A stretch of DNA of 64,000 nucleotides, from NCBI GenBank assembly GCA_903859715.1, contig CAIONS010000036.1:56743-120742 (forward strand), given 5' to 3'. The position numbers and the translations under genes were made by a program. Origin of the DNA: an uncultured Opitutia bacterium. GTDB lineage: Bacteria; Verrucomicrobiota; Verrucomicrobiia; Opitutales; Opitutaceae. Below the pieces are notes generated by a model, which was not told where the DNA came from, did not search any database, and was given only the letters and a program-made list of their open reading frames with translations. Shown here piece after piece: positions 1 to 7,898 of this stretch (position 1 is its first letter; each line of letters begins with the position of its first letter).

Positions 1-1
1 G

Positions 2-811
2 TACGGCGGTGAGGTCTTCGACCGTTTCTCGATGGAGGAGCGCATGACCGTCTGCAATATGTCCATCGAGGGTGGCGCCCGGGTGGGTTACGTGAACCCC
101 GACGAGACGACGTTTACCTACCTGAAGGGCCGGCCGTATTCCCCGACGGGGGCGGCGTGGGATGAGGCGGTGGTCCGCTGGCGCGCCACGGCGAGTGACG
201 CCGGCTGCCATTACGATGATGTCGTGACCCTTCAGGGCGCAGACATTCCGCCGACGGTCACCTGGGGCATCAACCCGGGGCAGGGGATTGCGATCACGGA
301 GACCATTCCCGATCCGGCCAAGGCCACCGCGGCGGATGAGAAGGCCTCGATCGTTGAGGCGCTGGCATACATGAAGCTGACCGCGGGTGCCCCGATCAAG
401 GGCACGAAGATCGACGTGGCATTTCTCGGCAGCTGTACCAACGCACGACTGTCTGACTTCAAGGAAGTCGCGAAATACCTGAAGGGGCATCGGGTCGCCC
501 CGGGCGTGAAGGCCATTGCCGTGCCCGGCTCGCAGATGGTCGGCCGGTTGTGCGCCGAGTTGGGGATCGACCGCGTGTTTCGCGACGCCGGGTTTGAGTG
601 GCGCGAGGCCGGCTGCTCGATGTGCCTTGCGATGAATCCCGACAAGCTGGTCGGCGACCAGCTCTGCGCGAGTTCCTCGAACCGCAACTTCAAGGGCCGG
701 CAGGGCAGCCCGACCGGCCGCACCTTGCTGATGAGCCCGCTCATGGTGGCCGCGGCGGCGGTCGCGGGCGGCGTGGCGGACGCGCGGGAGATTTTCGGCG
801 TGAACAACTGA
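2..811 (+). CDS. leuC: 3-isopropylmalate dehydratase large subunit, 3' part (5' end outside window)
   Basis: This is the C-terminal 269 residues of LeuC, the large subunit of the isopropylmalate isomerase that interconverts 2- and 3-isopropylmalate in leucine synthesis. The reading frame is open from base 2, so the gene starts upstream. Visible aconitase-family features are the [19 protein letters not shown] stretch, the first cluster cysteine in [13 protein letters not shown] and the paired cysteines of CSMCLAMN that bind the [4Fe-4S] cluster. The C-terminus ([18 protein letters not shown]) is intact. leuD begins 9 bases after the stop, giving the usual leuCD operon. An ATG at 32 exists but is internal to the conserved domain and is not the start. 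Confidence 0.96.
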   Translation, partial: YGGEVFDRFSMEERMTVCNMSIEGGARVGYVNPDETTFTYLKGRPYSPTGAAWDEAVVRWRATASDAGCHYDDVVTLQGADIPPTVTWGINPGQGIAITETIPDPAKATAADEKASIVEALAYMKLTAGAPIKGTKIDVAFLGSCTNARLSDFKEVAKYLKGHRVAPGVKAIAVPGSQMVGRLCAELGIDRVFRDAGFEWREAGCSMCLAMNPDKLVGDQLCASSSNRNFKGRQGSPTGRTLLMSPLMVAAAAVAGGVADAREIFGVNN

Positions 812-820
812 GGCACGATC

Positions 821-1432
821 ATGGCACTCGCAAAAATCACTTCCATCACCGGCCGCGGACTGACCGTCCCGGGCAACGACATCGACACGGACCGCATTAT
901 TCCCGCGCGTTTCCTGAAAGCCGTGACCTTTGACGGGCTGGGGGAGGGGCTGTTTTTCGACGCCCGGAAAGCCATCGCGGACGCCGGCCGGATTCATCCG
1001 CTCGACGACTCCCGGTTCCACGGGGCGAAGATCCTGCTCAGCGGGGCCAACTTCGGGTGCGGCAGCTCGCGCGAGCATGCGCCGCAGGCGATCCAGAAGT
1101 TCGGATTCCGGGCGGTGATCGCGGAAAGCTATGCCGAGATCTTTTTCGGGAATTCGACGACCATGGGGCTGGCTTGTGTCAGTGCGGACCGGGCGGATAT
1201 CGCCCGGCTGGCGGCGGCCATTGAGGCCGACCCGTACTTGGAGATCACCGTCGATCTCGTGGGTCGGGAAGTCCGGTTTGGCGGTCAACGGATCCCGCTG
1301 ACCATGCGGGATTCGGCCCGGGATGCCTTGGTGCATGGCCGCTGGGATTCGATCGGTGAGCTGCTGGATGGGCGGGAGGCGGTGGCCGCGACCGCTGCCC
1401 GCTTGCCTTATCTAGCTGCCCCGCAAAAATAA
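821..1432 (+). CDS. leuD: 3-isopropylmalate dehydratase small subunit
   Basis: LeuD, 203 residues, the swivelling small subunit that joins LeuC to form the cytosolic heterodimeric isomerase of the leucine pathway. The N-terminus carries the family pattern GRGLTVPGNDIDTDRIIPAR, and residues about 72-84 hold GANFGCGSSREHAP, the substrate-loop signature. Length matches the usual 190-210 residues. The ATG lies 9 bases after the leuC stop, so the two are co-translated. The C-terminal 20 residues are alanine-rich and unlikely to be conserved. Nothing is missing. Confidence 0.96.
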   Translation: MALAKITSITGRGLTVPGNDIDTDRIIPARFLKAVTFDGLGEGLFFDARKAIADAGRIHPLDDSRFHGAKILLSGANFGCGSSREHAPQAIQKFGFRAVIAESYAEIFFGNSTTMGLACVSADRADIARLAAAIEADPYLEITVDLVGREVRFGGQRIPLTMRDSARDALVHGRWDSIGELLDGREAVAATAARLPYLAAPQK

Positions 1433-1478
1433 ACTGAACCTTTTTTGCAGCTTCGGCGTCATACCCACGACTTTTCCT

Positions 1479-2054
1479 ATGTCTTACCTTGCCATGATTG
1501 ATGTGCTTAACGGCGCGGGCCTCCTGAAATACCCGCTCGCCATTTGCTCCGCTGCGGCGGTGTTTATCATCTGCGAGCGGGCGTACGCCCTGCGGCAGGC
1601 CGCGATCATGCCGCATGACCTGGTCGACGCGGTCGTCGCCGGCAAACCGCTGATGGGCGGCAAGCATACCGTGCTCGCGCGCATTGTGGATTTCGCCGCG
1701 GAGCATCCCAACGATGACGATGCCGTGAAGGCCTTCGCCCGGCTGGAGATCAACCGCATGGAACGCGGCATTCCGTATCTCGATATTATTTATGCCGCGG
1801 CGCCGCTGATCGGCCTGACCGGCACGGTCACCGGCCTGCTGGAGGTGTTCTCCCAGATTGCCCCCGACACCGGCCTGCCGGATCCGGTCACCTTCACCAA
1901 GGGCGTCGCCCTGGCGCTTTCGGCCACGGTCATCGGCCTGACGATCGCCATTCCGTCCCTCGTGGGCAGCGGCTACCTGCAGCGCAAGATCGAGAACTAC
2001 GCGGCGCAGCTCGACGTGATCCTCGAACGGATTCTCAAGCGCGGTCGCTCATGA
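1479..2054 (+). CDS. exbB: MotA/TolQ/ExbB proton channel family protein
   Basis: A 191-residue inner-membrane protein of the MotA/TolQ/ExbB family. It has one N-terminal membrane segment (about residues 16-34), a cytoplasmic loop, and two C-terminal segments around IYAAAPLIGLTGTVTGLLEVF and GVALALSATVIGLTIAIPSLVG. The AAPLIGLTGTVTG stretch is the family core that lines the proton path. Its stop overlaps the ATG of the ExbD gene by 4 bases (ATGA), so the two form one translationally coupled unit. The pair energises an outer-membrane process through a TonB- or TolA-like partner that is not in this window. TolQ versus ExbB cannot be settled from sequence alone. Confidence 0.9.
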   Translation: MSYLAMIDVLNGAGLLKYPLAICSAAAVFIICERAYALRQAAIMPHDLVDAVVAGKPLMGGKHTVLARIVDFAAEHPNDDDAVKAFARLEINRMERGIPYLDIIYAAAPLIGLTGTVTGLLEVFSQIAPDTGLPDPVTFTKGVALALSATVIGLTIAIPSLVGSGYLQRKIENYAAQLDVILERILKRGRS

Positions 2055-2449
2055 GCGGGTTTTATCAAAAGCGCCGCAAACGGCCCGAGCTGAACCTCGT
2101 GCCGTTGATCGACGTGCTGGTGATGCTGATCTTCTTCGCGTTCGTCACGATGCAGTTCAAGTCGGCCGCGACGCTCAACATCACGCTGCCCAAGGTCGAG
2201 ACCGCCGGCAAAAACGAGTTTCGCGGCAGCGTGACGATCACGATCAACAAGGACGGCGGCATGACCTACAACGGCCGGTCGGTCTCCGATGACCAGATTC
2301 TCACGCTGCTCAGCCAGGTGCACAATGTGGACAAGGACATCCCCGTTCTCATTAAGGCGGACGTGACGACCCAGCTCGGGAAAGTGACCTACGTCTGGGA
2401 TGCCTGCCGCAAGAACGGCATGATGAAGATCAGCCTGCAGTCGCAGTAG
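2051..2449 (+). CDS. exbD: ExbD/TolR family biopolymer transport protein
   Basis: A 132-residue ExbD/TolR protein. It has a short cytoplasmic basic N-terminus (KRRKRPELNLVPLIDVL), one membrane helix at about residues 18-36 carrying the conserved aspartate of LIDVLVMLIFF that takes part in proton flow, then a periplasmic domain. The NLVPLIDVLVMLIFFAF pattern is diagnostic. It overlaps exbB by 4 bases. The periplasmic part ends with the usual VRKNG-like helix (VWDACRKNGMMKISL). Function is inferred as the stator partner of the preceding ExbB. Confidence 0.92.
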   Translation: MSGFYQKRRKRPELNLVPLIDVLVMLIFFAFVTMQFKSAATLNITLPKVETAGKNEFRGSVTITINKDGGMTYNGRSVSDDQILTLLSQVHNVDKDIPVLIKADVTTQLGKVTYVWDACRKNGMMKISLQSQ

Positions 2450-2575
2450 CGCGCCGCAGGGCGCGCAGGTGACAAGTAGCAAGGGACAAGTGGCAAGTGT
2501 CCGCGATCCGGGATGGAGCGCGTTGCTTGAGTCCCTACTTGGCACTTGTTACCTGATCCTTGATACTTTCTCGCC

Positions 2576-3256
2576 ATGAAGATTGTCATCACCGGTGCTA
2601 CGCGTGGACTGGGGCGGGCCCTCGCCGAGGAGTTTATTCGCGGCGGCCATACTGTCATGGGCTGCGGCCGGGGTGGCGAGGCCGTGTTCGACTTGCGAAT
2701 GACGCACGCCGCGCCCCACGATTTTTCGGTCGTGGATGTGGCGCTCGACAACAAGGTCGCGCTCTGGGCCGCCAAGGTGCTCGAAGCAGGCAGTCCGCCG
2801 GATCTCCTCATCAACAACGCTGGCCTGATGAACCGCCTCTCGCCGCTGTGGGAGCAGGATGACCGCGAATTTACCAAGGTGGTGGACGTCAATCTCCGCG
2901 GCGTGGCCAACGTCATCCGCCACTTCGTGCCTGCGATGGTTGCAGTCAAGAAGGGCGTGATTGTGAACCTCAGCTCCGGCTGGGGGCGCAGCGTCTCTCC
3001 GGATGTGGCGCCCTACTGCGCCACCAAGTTTGCCATCGAGGGACTCACGAAGGCCCTCGCCGTGGAATTGCCGGAAGGGATGGCGGCCGTGCCGCTCAAT
3101 CCCGGGGTGATCGACACCGACATGCTGCGGCAGGCGTGGGCCGACGGGGCCGCGAGCTATCCGAAAGCCGCGGCGTGGGCCAAGGTCGCCGCGCCATTCA
3201 TCCTGGGCCTCGGCCAGAAGGACAACGGCCAGTCGCTGAGCGTGGGCGAATTCTGA
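2576..3256 (+). CDS. SDR family oxidoreductase
   Basis: A 226-residue short-chain dehydrogenase/reductase. The cofactor site TGATRGLGRA is at residues 7-16, the NNAG motif at about 80-83, the catalytic serine in VNLSSGWG near 131, and the catalytic pair in PYCATK near 144-148. It therefore looks like an intact NAD(P)(H)-dependent oxidoreductase with a Rossmann fold. Substrate is unknown; the C-terminus is shorter than many classical SDRs. It stands alone, 127 bases after exbD, with no partner gene that suggests a pathway. Confidence 0.9.
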   Translation: MKIVITGATRGLGRALAEEFIRGGHTVMGCGRGGEAVFDLRMTHAAPHDFSVVDVALDNKVALWAAKVLEAGSPPDLLINNAGLMNRLSPLWEQDDREFTKVVDVNLRGVANVIRHFVPAMVAVKKGVIVNLSSGWGRSVSPDVAPYCATKFAIEGLTKALAVELPEGMAAVPLNPGVIDTDMLRQAWADGAASYPKAAAWAKVAAPFILGLGQKDNGQSLSVGEF

Positions 3257-3260
3257 TAAA

Positions 3261-3366
3261 CGCGAAGTCGCGGAGGCGCGAAGGCCGGAGCGAAGCCTGC
3301 GTTTCGACCATGGACTCCTCCTTTGCGATCGATCTTAGCACCTTCGCGTCTTTGCGCTTCGATCGG
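3261..3366. repeat. Intergenic GCGAAG-type palindromic repeat (family F)
   Basis: The spacer between the SDR gene and the VF530 gene opens with a gcggaggcgcgaagg stretch and closes with its near reverse complement, ccttcgcgtctttgcgc. Similar arms occur at 5960-6066, 33892-33935 and 42180-42226. The arms could fold as a long hairpin. The spacer lies between convergent genes, so it may also act in transcript ending. Confidence 0.55.
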
Positions 3367-3368
3367 GT

Positions 3369-3590
3369 TTACTGCGTCCGCTTCAGGTCCACGTAGAGCG
3401 CCTCGACCTTGGTCCGGGCCCACGGGGTTTTGCGGAGGAACTTCAGGCTGGATTGAATGCTCGGGTCGAAGTTGAAGCACCGGATGTCAATGCGGCCGCC
3501 CAGTTCTTCCCAGCCATAGTGCTCCACGAGCTCGGTGAGGAGTTTCTCCAGCGTAATGCCGTGGAGCGGGTCGTTGGACGGGGCGGGCAT
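3369..3590 (-). CDS. VF530-type DNA-binding protein
   Basis: A 73-residue protein matching the VF530 family (DUF2132). Recognisable are the helix [18 protein letters not shown] and the C-terminal block [19 protein letters not shown] followed by [12 protein letters not shown]. Members are small DNA-binding proteins with a conserved fold and an unclear cellular role. I chose the ATG at 3590, which begins [17 protein letters not shown]; the frame stays open far upstream but that sequence is not family-like. It is convergent with the SDR gene and divergent from the lysine-rich gene at 3729. Confidence 0.85.
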   Translation of the reverse strand: MPAPSNDPLHGITLEKLLTELVEHYGWEELGGRIDIRCFNFDPSIQSSLKFLRKTPWARTKVEALYVDLKRTQ

Positions 3591-3728
3591 GAACCGGTTT
3601 AATGGGATTTTCCCGGACGGTTGGCAACCGGTGCTTTCGGCTCGAAAAACGTAACATTGCCGCGGTTGCCAGGTCTGCGCGATGGGCCAAGCCTGCAGCC
3701 AGCAAAGTCCGCTCATCCCTTCCCGACC

Positions 3729-4151
3729 ATGAAGACCAAACCAGTTCGGAGTTTGTCCCCGGCCACCGAGGCCAAGCACCGCGAGATCGTCGCAAAGATT
3801 TCCGCCGCCCAGAAACGCGTCGAGGCCGCCCGCAAGATCGCCAAGGAGGCCAAGGCTGAGTTCAAGCGTGTCCGCAAGACGCACCGTCAGGCCAGGAAGT
3901 CGGCGAAAGAGGCCCGCAAGGAATACAAGGCCCTTAAAAAGATGCTGGTGGCGGCCCATGCAGCCACGGTCCGCGCCAAAACCACCAAGGCGAAGAAACC
4001 TGTGCGCGTTCGCCGGACAACTCCCGCGCGTTCGGCTCCGGCTGACTTTCCTCTTCCGACCGCGATCATCGCGGCGGTGCCCATGGACGCTCCGCCGGTG
4101 GCTCCGCCTTCGGACGGTACGGCTCAGCCCGAAACTCGCGCAGAGAGTTGA
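3729..4151 (+). CDS. Lysine/alanine-rich histone H1-like protein
   Basis: A 140-residue very basic protein. Residues about 12-85 are a long lysine/arginine/alanine helix (for example [18 protein letters not shown]) of coiled-coil character, followed by a basic [14 protein letters not shown] stretch and a proline-rich tail. Composition resembles histone H1-like or AlgP/Hc-like nucleoid proteins, so DNA binding is a reasonable inference, but no defined domain is visible. The ATG at 3729 was preferred to the GTG/ATG candidates further upstream because the basic region starts here. Its neighbour on the other strand is another small DNA-binding protein. Confidence 0.65.
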   Translation: MKTKPVRSLSPATEAKHREIVAKISAAQKRVEAARKIAKEAKAEFKRVRKTHRQARKSAKEARKEYKALKKMLVAAHAATVRAKTTKAKKPVRVRRTTPARSAPADFPLPTAIIAAVPMDAPPVAPPSDGTAQPETRAES

Positions 4152-4297
4152 ACGGACCGGGCGCAGGCCACCGGAATGGCCGGCCAGTCTGGGCAGCCGG
4201 CTAGTCACTTGTAAAAAGAGCGCCGCCGTTTCCGGCCAAGGCAGATTTTCCGATAACCGGATTGAGTCGGCTCACTTAATGCCTCCATTCTGGCCGG

Positions 4298-5953
4298 ATG
4301 GAAAGCACCGCCACCCAGGATGTCACGCAGGACTCGACGGGTGACCTTATTCGTCGGCTCGCAGAACTTAACGATATCGGCATCGCGCTGTCGCAGGAAA
4401 AGAACATCGACCGCCTGCTTGAGACCATTCTGGTCGCGGCCATGAAGATCACGCATGCGGACGGCGGCACGCTCTACCGCCGTCCGGCCGCCAGCAAGGA
4501 CACGTTGAATTTCGAGATTGTCCGCACGGATTCGCTCAAGCTTGCCCTGGGCGGCACCACGGGGGCGAAAATCACGTTTGAGCCCATCCAGCTGCGCACC
4601 CCCGAGGGTCGGGATAACACATCCATGGTCGCGGCTTACGCGGTGCTGAAAGACCGCACCGTGGCGGTCGTCGACGCCTATCGTGAGGAGGGCTTCGATT
4701 TTTCCGGGACCAAGGCCTTTGACCAGCGCACGGGTTACCGTTCCCAGTCATTCCTAACGGTGCCGATGAAGAATCACGAGGGTGACATCATTGGCGTCCT
4801 GCAGCTGATCAATGCCAAGGATCGCGTCACTGGGAAGATCGGGGCGTTCAGCGCGACCGACCAGCGCCTGGCCGAGTCCCTGGCCTCGCAGGCGGCCGTG
4901 GCGCTCACCAACCGCCTCCTGATCCAGCAGCTCGAGAGCCTGTTCGAGTCCTTCGTGAAGCTCATCAACCAGGCGATCGACGACAAATCGGCCTACACGG
5001 GCGGCCATTGCTATCGCGTGCCGGTGCTCACGATGTTGCTGGCTGAAGCCGTGGATCAGTCGCAGGCCGGCCCGCTCGCGGACTGGCATATGACGGACAA
5101 GGATCGCTATGAGCTCCGGATCGCGGCCCTGCTGCATGATTGCGGCAAGGTCACCACGCCGGTCCATGTGGTCGACAAGGCCACGAAGCTGCAGACCATC
5201 CATGATCGGATCGAGCTGGTCGATGCGCGGTTTGAGATCGTCAAGCGCGACGCCGAGATCAAGGCGCTCCGGTCGGCGGTCGGCGTGACGGACGACGAGG
5301 CCGCGAAGATCGACGAGGCTTTCCTGCAGCGGGTGCGCGACATCGAGGCGGACCGCCGGTTTCTGCGCGCGTGCAATGTCGGGGGCGAGACCATGAAGAC
5401 GACGGACCGGGAGCGGGTGCAGGCGATTTCCAAGAAGTACCGCTGGAAGACCGCGCATGGCGAGGAAGCGGATCTTCTGACGCCGGACGAAATCGAGAAC
5501 CTGACCATTTACTCCGGCACGCTGACGGGTGCGGAACGCCGCGTCATCAATCATCATATCGAGGTCACGATCAAGATGCTGGAGGCACTGCCCTGGCCCC
5601 GCCATCTGCAGCGGGTGCCCGAGTTTGCCGGTGGCCACCACGAGCGGATGGACGGCAAGGGCTACCCGCGCGGACTCACGCGTGACAAGATGTCGGTGCA
5701 GGCGAGGATCATGGGCATCGCGGATATCTTCGAGGCCCTGACCGCGCGGGACCGGCCGTACAAACGCGGCAAGACCCTGACCGAGTCGCTCTATATCCTC
5801 GGCCTGATGCGGCTGAACGGTCACGTGGATCCGGACCTGTTCGACATCTTCGTCCGGAACCGCGTGTACGAACGGTACGCGAAGGAGTTCATGACCCCCG
5901 AGCTGATCGATGAAGTGGATGTGACGCAGATCCCCGGCTACGCGGGCGACTGA
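4298..5953 (+). CDS. GAF domain-containing HD-GYP phosphodiesterase
   Basis: A 551-residue cytosolic signalling protein. A GAF sensor domain covers roughly residues 20-210 (VPMKNHEGDIIGVLQLINAK is its typical end). An HD-GYP domain follows: TGGHCYRVPVL near 230, the HD pair in LLHDCGK at His280-Asp281, and the GGHHERMDGKGYPRGL motif with GYP at 455-457. A helical insert of about 100 residues lies between the HD and GYP parts. The HD-GYP metal ligands appear intact, so cyclic-di-GMP hydrolysis controlled by a small-molecule GAF signal is the family expectation. No GGDEF gene is nearby, and it seems monocistronic. Confidence 0.92.
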   Translation: MESTATQDVTQDSTGDLIRRLAELNDIGIALSQEKNIDRLLETILVAAMKITHADGGTLYRRPAASKDTLNFEIVRTDSLKLALGGTTGAKITFEPIQLRTPEGRDNTSMVAAYAVLKDRTVAVVDAYREEGFDFSGTKAFDQRTGYRSQSFLTVPMKNHEGDIIGVLQLINAKDRVTGKIGAFSATDQRLAESLASQAAVALTNRLLIQQLESLFESFVKLINQAIDDKSAYTGGHCYRVPVLTMLLAEAVDQSQAGPLADWHMTDKDRYELRIAALLHDCGKVTTPVHVVDKATKLQTIHDRIELVDARFEIVKRDAEIKALRSAVGVTDDEAAKIDEAFLQRVRDIEADRRFLRACNVGGETMKTTDRERVQAISKKYRWKTAHGEEADLLTPDEIENLTIYSGTLTGAERRVINHHIEVTIKMLEALPWPRHLQRVPEFAGGHHERMDGKGYPRGLTRDKMSVQARIMGIADIFEALTARDRPYKRGKTLTESLYILGLMRLNGHVDPDLFDIFVRNRVYERYAKEFMTPELIDEVDVTQIPGYAGD

Positions 5954-5959
5954 TGTGCG

Positions 5960-6066
5960 GATAATCGCGAAGACGCGAAGCGGCGAAGTTCGATCAGAGG
6001 AAACGTGTCAGGTTTAAAGTCGCAGGCTTGGCGCAGGTCTTGGCGTCTTCGCCTCTTCGCGCTTAA
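5960..6066. repeat. Intergenic GCGAAG-type palindromic repeat (family F)
   Basis: The spacer after the HD-GYP gene starts with tcgcgaagacgcgaagcgg and ends with cttcgcctcttcgcgc, an imperfect inverted pair around a 60-base centre. It belongs with the copies at 3261-3366, 33892-33935 and 42180-42226. A transcript hairpin is likely; its function is unknown. Confidence 0.55.
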
Positions 6067-6113
6067 TTCCAAATCGGCCTCGTGTTGATTGGAACCGCGG
6101 GTAGGATGGCGGC

Positions 6114-6761
6114 ATGCCCCACGACCCCCATGAGCAGTTTGATCATACCGTCCTCGACCTCATTGAGCACAGCCCGGTAGGAGCGGTACCGCATACCCCG
6201 GCCTATCAGGACGCCCTGCAGCGGCTCCATGCGTCGCACCAGGCCTACACGGACGCGAACCACAAGGACGGCCATGTGACCGTGCGGTCGCTGGCCAAAC
6301 TTCCCTCCTTTTATGCCAGCAATCTCGAGGCGCTGATCGCCGGGCAGATCACCCCTCAAGAGCTGGAGTCCAATGCCAGCATTTATGACCGCTATGTGCA
6401 GTCCCTGCCCGAGTCGCGGCGGGCCAAGGCGGAGAGCTACCGGCTCACCGTGATTGGCAAGGCGATCCATCACCGGGCCAAACATGATCACGCGGTGTTT
6501 CACGATCCGGTTCATACGCTCTTCCTCGTGCCGGGAGCGGGCCCGCATCCGGGTCTGCCGGGAAACTACCTGCATGGCTCGATGTTTCAGGTGAGCGCGG
6601 ACGCCACGTCCTGGGCGGTGCACGTGCACGACAACGATGATGGCGCGGCGCTGGCCGATGCGCCCTCGCTGGCCGAGGCGCTGGGCCGGTTGCAGGAGGT
6701 GCTGGCCTGCGCGCCGTTTCACCTCAGCGAACTGGCGGCCCTGGGCTTCCGGCTGAACTGA
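6114..6761 (+). CDS. Conserved-looking hypothetical protein
   Basis: A 215-residue soluble protein with no domain I recognise. It has no signal peptide or membrane segment. It is rich in histidine (for example YRLTVIGKAIHHRAKHDHAVFHDP near residues 110-130 and WAVHVHDNDDG near 165), which could be metal-related, but this is speculation. Base composition and codon use match neighbouring genes, which supports it being real. It converges on the PhyH gene 25 bases downstream and has its own spacer upstream, so it is probably monocistronic. Confidence 0.7.
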   Translation: MPHDPHEQFDHTVLDLIEHSPVGAVPHTPAYQDALQRLHASHQAYTDANHKDGHVTVRSLAKLPSFYASNLEALIAGQITPQELESNASIYDRYVQSLPESRRAKAESYRLTVIGKAIHHRAKHDHAVFHDPVHTLFLVPGAGPHPGLPGNYLHGSMFQVSADATSWAVHVHDNDDGAALADAPSLAEALGRLQEVLACAPFHLSELAALGFRLN

Positions 6762-6786
6762 GGGAAAAAGCGGAAGCAGCGTCCGG

Positions 6787-7734
6787 TCAGCAGATCATGC
6801 CGCGCTTGGCCGCGGCCCCATGGCCGATCGGATTTTCGCCCACCCAGCGTTCGTCGACGGGCTCCGAGGCCGGCTGATAACGGGTGTCGGTGGAGAACCG
6901 GAAAAAATCGGTCTGATTGTCGAGGCTGGCATGCACGGTTCGCATCCCGAAGATGAGCACGTCGCCCATGCGGTACTCGGTGGTCAGCCAGCGGCCGCCC
7001 AAGTGCGCGCGCAGGGACTTGGGATTGTTGGAGAGAACGCCGCCCCATTTCCACGGGATCTCGCCCGACTTGATCCGGGCGGCCTCGGCGCGGTTCTCGC
7101 AGTAGGTGTCCACATCGCGGCTGAGATAGTGCTTCAGGCGTTCCGACTGGCGGTGGGAACCTTCCAGCACCATCAGGCCGCCGATCTCGTGTGTAATGTC
7201 GCCATAGGGCGTCCAGACGGAGCACAGGCGGGAGCTGCCGCGTCCCATATAGACGGTGTCGCAATGGGGATCGGTGCCGAATCCGCGGCCCATCGTGCGC
7301 ACCCAGGTGAAGTCAAAATGACGGACGCTCTCGCCGAAGAAACCCGCGAAGAATTCCATCAGTTTCCCGGAGTAAAGCAGCCGCTGCATGGGTGCGTTGC
7401 TTCTCGCCAGGGAGTTCATGAAGTCCACGGCCGGCCGTGGGTCCGAGAGGAACGACAGGTCCGCTCCGGCCTGCTTGACGGCATCGATGACGGGATAGGC
7501 CGGATCAAGCAGGCCCTTTTGCGCCAGCATGCCGGTGAGCTGCCGGCGGGCCTGGGCGATTTCGTCGCGCGGGAAGAATCCCGGAATGAACAGGTATCCG
7601 TCCTCGGCAAAACGCTCGCGCAGCGCCGCGCTGTCGGCCTGCACATCATCGGAGCGGCGCAGTTCGCCAAATGCGTCGTCGGAGACATCCAATTCATGGC
7701 CCTTGGCCAGAATCCTGGGGAGAGTCGCATTCAT
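6787..7734 (-). CDS. Phytanoyl-CoA dioxygenase (PhyH) family protein
   Basis: A 315-residue Fe(II)/2-oxoglutarate-dependent oxygenase of the PhyH family. The cupin core shows the metal ligands: His157 and Asp159 in DPHCDTVYMG and the distal His268 in RTVHASLDNQTDFFRFS, followed by the family arginine in FRFSTDTRYQP. The N-terminal ERFAEDGYLFIPGFFPRDEI is the usual opening of the fold. The start at 7734 (MNATLPRILAKG) was chosen because the open frame upstream runs into the divergent PPK2 promoter area. Substrate is unknown; PhyH proteins hydroxylate varied lipids and small metabolites. It stands alone on this strand. Confidence 0.88.
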   Translation of the reverse strand: MNATLPRILAKGHELDVSDDAFGELRRSDDVQADSAALRERFAEDGYLFIPGFFPRDEIAQARRQLTGMLAQKGLLDPAYPVIDAVKQAGADLSFLSDPRPAVDFMNSLARSNAPMQRLLYSGKLMEFFAGFFGESVRHFDFTWVRTMGRGFGTDPHCDTVYMGRGSSRLCSVWTPYGDITHEIGGLMVLEGSHRQSERLKHYLSRDVDTYCENRAEAARIKSGEIPWKWGGVLSNNPKSLRAHLGGRWLTTEYRMGDVLIFGMRTVHASLDNQTDFFRFSTDTRYQPASEPVDERWVGENPIGHGAAAKRGMIC

Positions 7735-7898
7735 GCTGGGGTGGTGCGGACGGGGTAACTGACGCTGCCTTTTCGATATAGGCTGCGACCCGACGGGCAA
7801 TGCAATTGTCGGCCGGCTCATGTCGCTGCGACCCAGAGTACGGCACTTAACCCAAGACCAGCTCGACATCGCCCCGACCCGCGGCACCGTCTGGGTGC

